From the NCBI GenBank assembly GCA_938048185.1, contig CALIVT010000031.1:1-37971 (forward strand): a stretch of DNA of 37,971 nt. The letters run 5' to 3'. Shown here in pieces: positions 34,353 to 37,971 of this stretch; within the stretch, counting starts at the first letter, position 1; every line of letters starts with the position of its first letter. Made by a program: the position numbers and the translations under genes. The stretch is from an uncultured Arenicella sp. Its GTDB lineage: Bacteria; Pseudomonadota; Gammaproteobacteria; Arenicellales; Arenicellaceae. The notes beneath the pieces were generated by a model. It was not told the DNA's origin. It saw only the letters and a program-made list of their open reading frames with translations, and searched no databases.

Positions 34353-34837
34353 GCGCTCAAAACTATATTCGTAACCGCTGGTACGAAGATATACCTCTTG
34401 GCGAGTTTCATGTGTTTGGTTCACACACGTTCAGCGAAAAAGAATGTATCGACTTTGCGCAAAAGTACGCTCCCGAATATTTCCATACCTCGCCTGAAAT
34501 GGCGTTTGACTCACCCTATCGCGGGTTAGTCGTCTCCGAATGGCATCTGGTATCTATTTGGATGAAGCTCATGGTTTCCTATATGGAACGCTTTTCAACA
34601 GGCGTTCGAGACGGCCGAAGAAATGGCGCTGGCGTTAAGGTCATGAACATGGTTTGGCATTACCCAGTAAGGCCTGGACACACACTTACCTACACCTATG
34701 AAATTGTGGAAAAAATCGACAGTAGAGTTCGCGATAAATGGAGTATTCTGCGTAGTCGTAACGAAGCGTTCAATCAAAATAACGAATTAGTTTTTAGCTT
34801 TGAGGTAGATATTCTTGCTGAACGAAAGCCTTCTTAG
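34349..34837 (+). CDS. MaoC-like protein, second of a pair
   Basis: 162 residues, hotdog fold. AQKYAPEYFHTSPEMAFDSPYRGLVVSEWHLVSIWM is recognisably the MaoC motif region, but the usual D-x-N/Q-P-x-H reads APEYFH, so the aspartate is missing while the His is present. This is common in the non-catalytic partner of heterodimeric MaoC dehydratases. The start overlaps the previous stop (ATGA). Last gene of the operon. Confidence 0.82.
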   Translation: MSAQNYIRNRWYEDIPLGEFHVFGSHTFSEKECIDFAQKYAPEYFHTSPEMAFDSPYRGLVVSEWHLVSIWMKLMVSYMERFSTGVRDGRRNGAGVKVMNMVWHYPVRPGHTLTYTYEIVEKIDSRVRDKWSILRSRNEAFNQNNELVFSFEVDILAERKPS

Positions 34838-35101
34838 GTTACAGGCACAATGCTCAAAGAGAGTGAATACGAAGAGCATTATATGTTAATTTTTCACCAC
34901 ACATACCTCTATAAAAATACAATGAAGTCTGGCAGCTACTATTGCTTCAATCGACTTTACCTTTTAATAAGGCAGAATCGTACTCAAAAGCGGACACTCA
35001 AACCCGCTCATGGTTTCTGTCTTAATCAGCCGTCTATTGTCACCCTTTGATTGGTCAATCGCTTTCAATATCATTTTCGAGACTCAGTTTTAGCTTATTA
35101 A
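34838..35101. other. gene-poor stretch after the MaoC operon
   Basis: No gene recognised. A 7-bp inverted repeat AATGCTC/GAGCATT (34849-34855 and 34874-34880), followed by ATATGTTAATTTTTC, may be the operon terminator, although its 18-base loop is long. A 66-codon open frame starting at 34850 overlaps this hairpin and shows no family resemblance. Confidence 0.4.
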
Positions 35102-35413
35102 CCACTCCTTGCACTGCCATATTGCATTTTTCAGCACATCCTCAAATACGGCTTCACCCATTATGCTAACAGTTTGCTAGCGATCACTCTTGGTCGTACA
35201 GAAATTAGTGAATTGGCCAGCAGTGACATTAAGCAACTGAGCGTGGACCTGGCTGCGCAAACTATTGTTTGTGATGAGCGAATAATTCGTTTTGAAATAT
35301 CCGTTGGCGATAAGCACTCGCTGGTTCAAGGTATCGACACGATCGCCGCGACGCTCAAGCACAAATCGATGATTAAGAATTTTAGGCAGCGAGATAAAAG
35401 CCTTAGGCCTTAG
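35102..35413 (+). pseudogene. leuD: leuD remnant (C-terminal part of 3-isopropylmalate dehydratase small subunit)
   Basis: An open frame from 35102 to TAG at 35413 reads, from about 35129, FQHILKY then LLAITLGRTEISEL, SVDLAAQTIV, IRFEIS and GIDTIAATLKH. This aligns with the C-terminal third of LeuD (FADIFY, LLPVKLSDAEVDEL, VDLEAQEV, YRFTID, GLDSIGLTLQH in E. coli). The N-terminal two thirds, including the SREHAPW signature, are missing, and upstream frames are closed by stops. No start with ribosome site is present; only a TTG at 35174. It therefore looks like a decayed 5'-truncated copy. The substituted residues (for example SVGDKHSLVQ for the usual PFRKHCLLN) support relaxed selection. Confidence 0.65.
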
Positions 35414-35458
35414 GTCTACTCGCCCATATAATTCACTTACATCAACACGTCATGAATC

Positions 35459-35491
35459 AAAAAAGGCTACCTCTTAAACAGAGGTAGCCTT
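35459..35491 (-). terminator. rho-independent terminator of the spondin/CHRD gene
   Basis: Perfect 12-bp stem AAGGCTACCTCT/AGAGGTAGCCTT (35463-35474, 35480-35491) with a 5-base loop, followed on the minus strand by TTTTTTGATTC. It lies about 50 bases past the minus-strand stop at 35544. A second small inverted repeat (CAGTAAAC/GTTTACTG, 35522-35549) overlaps the stop codon. Confidence 0.85.
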
Positions 35492-35543
35492 CGTTTCTGC
35501 GTGGCTTATTGTCTATAGAAACAGTAAACCGTTAATGCAGAGT

Positions 35544-36788
35544 TTACTGCTGAGCTAATTGGCCTCGTACTTCACCAGCTGGGTTTTGTGTGCTGTGAAT
35601 GTTCACATACACACGACCTTCTTGAATGGCTTCAACCAAAGTGCTCAAACTTTGACCAGCGAAAGGACCAACCAGATCGCTTGCCGAAAGGCCTGCGTTA
35701 ATGCGGCGTCTTTGGCCTGTGTTTTCAAGCGTACCAGTAGTCAGCAAGTTTGCGATAACCGGTCCGTTTTCACCTTCAGCACCCAAGTGTAGGTGAGCTG
35801 CAGTCACGTCAACGCCTTCAGGCAAACGAATGATGGTTGCTTGTACGTCAAACGCAGTACCACCTTCACGAAGTTGAGCGTCGGCGGTGCCAACAGTTCG
35901 AGTTCGGATTGAAGGTACTTCATTGCGGCCACGCAATACAGTACGGAAGTCTAGGTCATCTACGATCGCCGGAGCGGCTTCCGTTGAGAATGAAAACTTA
36001 AGAAATGGGTAGCCTGTAACCGAGAAATCACCGGCTGAAAAGCGAGGGTCTTCAAGGATAGTGATTGCTGGATCTGCCGCGTTTGGTGCGATGAATGTGG
36101 TCGCTGGCAAATCCGAGCCGATGGTGCCGATAACGCCATTTTCGTCAACACCAGTGTTTGGTGCTGCTTGTCCAAAGAACGCAGTGTTAGCCGGTAGTTC
36201 GTCGTTTACTTCTGTGCCTGCATCCAGTGCTTCTAAACCAGTTACAAAGAAGTCAGCTGCGATAAATTCACCACTTTCGCTGAACACAGGGTGACGAACA
36301 GGGCTACCGTTTGATAGGCAGAAGTCATTGCTTGGAATGACCATTGTTGCATAGCTAAAGAAACGCGTAGAAGGGTCTAGTGGATCAACTTCGAACGTAA
36401 ACTCAACAGTCTCGCCGGGTGCGATTGGGCCATTAGGGCCGGGAACTGTTGTGTCTAAACCGAATGGTTGAAGGGTTGCGAAATCAGCGGCAATTTGTGC
36501 TGTAGTGCCGTCTTCACAAATCGCTTCCATGGCGCTTTGGCCAAGTGCGTTAACTGAGCCATTGATTGGCCGAGAGCCAGCAGGTGTATTACCGTTGTAA
36601 GTATCAAATTCTACACCGTCGTGCAAACCGATCCAAACTGGCGTTTGGAAAGTTGCAGAGTCGGGTGCCACGTTTTCAATCTGTACGGTTACACGAGTCG
36701 TTTGAGCCATAGCGTTACCAGCTAATAAGCAGCCAGCCGTTAACGCGAGAATATTTCTTGTTAACATTTTTTTTGAGGGTAGTTGCAT
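35544..36788 (-). CDS. secreted protein with spondin and CHRD domains
   Basis: 414 residues from the ATG at 36788, chosen because AGGAG lies seven bases upstream; an open frame 15 codons longer has no ribosome site. Signal peptide to about NAMAQ (residue ~29). Then a spondin_N-type domain (~30-260): TVQIENVAPDSATFQTPVWIGLHDG, followed by VEFTFEVD and FFSYATMVIPSNDFCLSN. The last ~130 residues are a CHRD domain: RTVLRGRNEVP, GVDVTAAHLHLGAEGENGP and VYVNIHSTQNPAGEVRGQL. Bacterial CHRD proteins are exported or cell-surface proteins of unclear function. It is divergent from the coiled-coil repeat protein at the right edge and is unrelated to the catabolic island. Confidence 0.88.
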   Translation of the reverse strand: MQLPSKKMLTRNILALTAGCLLAGNAMAQTTRVTVQIENVAPDSATFQTPVWIGLHDGVEFDTYNGNTPAGSRPINGSVNALGQSAMEAICEDGTTAQIAADFATLQPFGLDTTVPGPNGPIAPGETVEFTFEVDPLDPSTRFFSYATMVIPSNDFCLSNGSPVRHPVFSESGEFIAADFFVTGLEALDAGTEVNDELPANTAFFGQAAPNTGVDENGVIGTIGSDLPATTFIAPNAADPAITILEDPRFSAGDFSVTGYPFLKFSFSTEAAPAIVDDLDFRTVLRGRNEVPSIRTRTVGTADAQLREGGTAFDVQATIIRLPEGVDVTAAHLHLGAEGENGPVIANLLTTGTLENTGQRRRINAGLSASDLVGPFAGQSLSTLVEAIQEGRVYVNIHSTQNPAGEVRGQLAQQ

Positions 36789-36847
36789 TTTAAAACTCCT
36801 GGAGGAATAAATTTTATTTTGAGATTTGCTCAACCCGGCGATAAATA

Positions 36848-36876
36848 GTTATCAGAAGATTCAGCGTTGTCATCAA
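36848..36876 (-). promoter_or_regulatory. possible promoter of the spondin/CHRD gene
   Basis: Minus-strand TTGATG (36876-36871), 17 bases, GATAAC (36853-36848), giving a leader of roughly 55 bases. Moderate match to sigma-70. Confidence 0.35.
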
Positions 36877-37228
36877 TACAGGCGACATTTAAGTCGGTCT
36901 GCGCGTAGATAAGAGGACCACCGTTAAGTGGCAATGAGCTGAAAATTAAAACGCCCCACTCTTGCTAAGCTGCGGCGAGCAAAATGTTGAAGGGTATGCC
37001 CGTGAGTGCCCAAAAAGAAGAGCGACAATTGCAGCTTTCAAACCCTGTGTAGCTGGCGAGTGTTCAAAAGTTCATTTTTTTTGAAAAAAAATTCGCAGGC
37101 GCATATTTCAATGCAGATTGCCTCTTTTCATTGGTTAAAAAACAAGCTACAAAAATAACCGTCGATTTTTTGAACCATTCTGAGAGTTTCAAGCACATAG
37201 CAAATGTGCAGTCTGATGGTGTCTGTTC
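36877..37228. other. divergent intergenic region, no gene seen
   Basis: Between the divergent CHRD and coiled-coil genes. It contains a 19-base A/T palindrome of eight T, G, eight A bounded by A and T (37074-37092), likely bent DNA, and an inverted repeat GCACAT-AGCAA-ATGTGC (37193-37209) about 20 bases before the candidate -35 of the right-hand gene. No ORF or RNA gene is evident. Confidence 0.45.
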
Positions 37229-37257
37229 TTTACCCAGGTGCCAGATCGCATTAAATA
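37229..37257 (+). promoter_or_regulatory. possible promoter of the coiled-coil repeat gene
   Basis: TTTACC (37229-37234), 17 bases, TAAATA (37252-37257), about 23 bases before the first candidate start at 37280. Plausible sigma-70 match. Confidence 0.4.
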
Positions 37258-37279
37258 AATCAGAAGTTATATCTTTCAG

Positions 37280-37971
37280 ATGGTAAAAAAAATGAAACTT
37301 AACCTTATTATCAAAATCGCATTTATCTCTGGGCTAGCGCTAAGCTCGATCTCATCGGCATTCGCTCAGCAAGCCGTCGTGAGAGCTAACGCTGCCGGGG
37401 TTGCACAAAACGCGGCTGACATCATAGAAAACGCCGACGCGATCGACGCAAATACTGCAGACATTGTTCAAAACGCAGGAGATATCCTAGACAACGCCAT
37501 AGACATTGATAACAACACATCGGACATTGCCGACAACCGTGATGATATCGACGCCAATACTTCTGACATTATTGATAACGCATCTGACATCACCGATAAC
37601 CGCACGGACATCGACGACAACAGCGCCGAGATTGTGCAGAACGCTTCTGATATTACCGACAATACCGTCGCCATCGATGACAATACATCGGACATTGCCG
37701 ACAACCGCGACGATATCGACGCCAACACTTCTGACATTATTGATAACGCATCTGACATCACGGACAACCGCACGGACATCGATGACAACAGCGCCGACAT
37801 TGTGCAAAACGCTTCTGATATTGCAGATAGCAGTAGTGCAATTGACGACAATGCGTTAGACATTGCCGACAACCGTGACGATATCGACGCCAATACTGCT
37901 GACATTATTGATAACGCATCCGACATCACGGACAACCGCACGGACATCGATGACAACAGCGCCGACATTGT
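37280..37971 (+). CDS. secreted heptad-repeat (Ile-a/Asn-d) coiled-coil protein, 5' part only
   Basis: Open to the right edge: 230 codons from ATG 37280, or 226 from ATG 37292; both give a signal peptide ending SAFA-QQ. The mature part is an unbroken run of about 27 seven-residue units of the form D-I-x-D-N-x-x (for example DIIDNAS, DITDNRT, DIDDNSA). In heptad register Ile is at a and Asn at d, the 'N@d' layer known from stalks of trimeric autotransporter adhesins. Eight units form a super-repeat of 56 residues (168 bases), with copies starting at 37523, 37691 and 37859. One unit (DSSSAID) lacks the Asn. The C-terminus, which would show a YadA-type anchor, is outside the window. Long open frames on the opposite strand here are artefacts of the repeat. 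Confidence 0.75.
   Translation, partial: MVKKMKLNLIIKIAFISGLALSSISSAFAQQAVVRANAAGVAQNAADIIENADAIDANTADIVQNAGDILDNAIDIDNNTSDIADNRDDIDANTSDIIDNASDITDNRTDIDDNSAEIVQNASDITDNTVAIDDNTSDIADNRDDIDANTSDIIDNASDITDNRTDIDDNSADIVQNASDIADSSSAIDDNALDIADNRDDIDANTADIIDNASDITDNRTDIDDNSADI
37523..37971 (+). repeat. 168-base tandem super-repeat within the coiled-coil gene
   Basis: Near-identical blocks begin with GACATTGCCGACAACCG at 37523, 37691 and 37859, exactly 168 bases apart; the third is cut by the window end. Most differences are synonymous (for example CGT/CGC, GAT/GAC) apart from the seventh and eighth heptads of each block. This indicates in-frame duplication under purifying selection. Confidence 0.85.

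Noticed and set aside
34850-35050. 66-codon open frame after the MaoC operon
   Set aside because: No family resemblance and weak ribosome site; it overlaps a hairpin that may be the operon terminator.
37468-37968. Long minus-strand open frames rich in Ser, Met and Leu, and a second plus-strand frame at 37506-37859 rich in Thr
   Set aside because: They mirror the heptad repeat of the plus-strand secreted protein; they lack ribosome sites and their repeats follow the 21-base and 168-base periods of that gene.
37523-37971. Possible CRISPR array, because of regular DNA repeats
   Set aside because: Repeats are 168 bases apart with no unique spacers, stay in frame and encode a coiled coil.
1-37971. 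tRNA, rRNA, riboswitch, prophage or integrase genes
   Set aside because: None recognised on either strand by inspection; a covariance-model search would be needed to exclude small RNAs.

Overview
This window is most likely chromosomal DNA from a marine, aerobic, Gram-negative gammaproteobacterium. The reasons are two long TonB-dependent receptors of the 'VVTARKRE' type, a moderate base composition and many flavin and CoA-ester catabolic genes. No rRNA gene or other phylogenetic marker is visible, so this placement is an inference.

Almost all of positions 526-34837 is one catabolic island. From the left: a minus-strand group (TonB receptor, FMO-type monooxygenase, phytoene-desaturase-like flavoprotein, SDR; 7081 down to 526); a divergent XylS/AraC-type regulator (7245-8267); a second minus-strand operon (cyclase/amidohydrolase, two-subunit indolepyruvate-type 2-oxoacid oxidoreductase, DUF3179-like membrane protein; 14180 down to 8315); a third (glutaryl-CoA dehydrogenase, thioesterase, thiolase; 17279 down to 14390); a plus-strand run (SDR, MarR, crotonase, acyl-CoA dehydrogenase, RidA; 17495-21338); another plus-strand run (12-residue leader ORF, RutA-like flavin monooxygenase, second TonB receptor, Tat-exported small subunit, GMC dehydrogenase; 21478-27377); a minus-strand monooxygenase/old-yellow-enzyme fusion (29840 down to 27465); and a plus-strand operon (OYE-like reductase, crotonase, 3-hydroxyacyl-CoA dehydrogenase, two MaoC proteins; 30006-34837).

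The set MarR + RidA + fused monooxygenase/reductase + beta-oxidation enzymes matches the aerobic 2-aminobenzoyl-CoA (anthraniloyl-CoA) pathway described in Azoarcus evansii. No aryl-CoA ligase is in the window. Instead there is a cyclase-family hydrolase (the family that includes isatin hydrolase) next to a 2-oxoacid oxidoreductase that can make an acyl-CoA directly. My working hypothesis is: imported indolic or other N-aromatic substrate, to isatin-like lactam, to aryl-glyoxylate, to aroyl-CoA, to dearomatised ring, to ring opening, to glutaryl-CoA, to crotonyl-CoA. The enzyme families are well supported; the substrates are inferred.

The regulatory DNA supports coupling of two operons. A tandem 20-bp-spaced motif resembling XylS half-sites (TGCA-N6-GSATA) lies upstream of both the first TonB receptor and the cyclase, with matching promoter geometry. 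Palindromes inside or over three other promoters suggest further control, possibly by the MarR protein.

Right of the island, 34838-35543 holds a decayed fragment of leuD. Then come a minus-strand secreted spondin/CHRD-domain protein (35544-36788) and, running off the right edge, a secreted protein made of an unbroken seven-residue repeat with Ile at a and Asn at d. The latter resembles stalks of trimeric coiled-coil adhesins and carries a 168-bp super-repeat.
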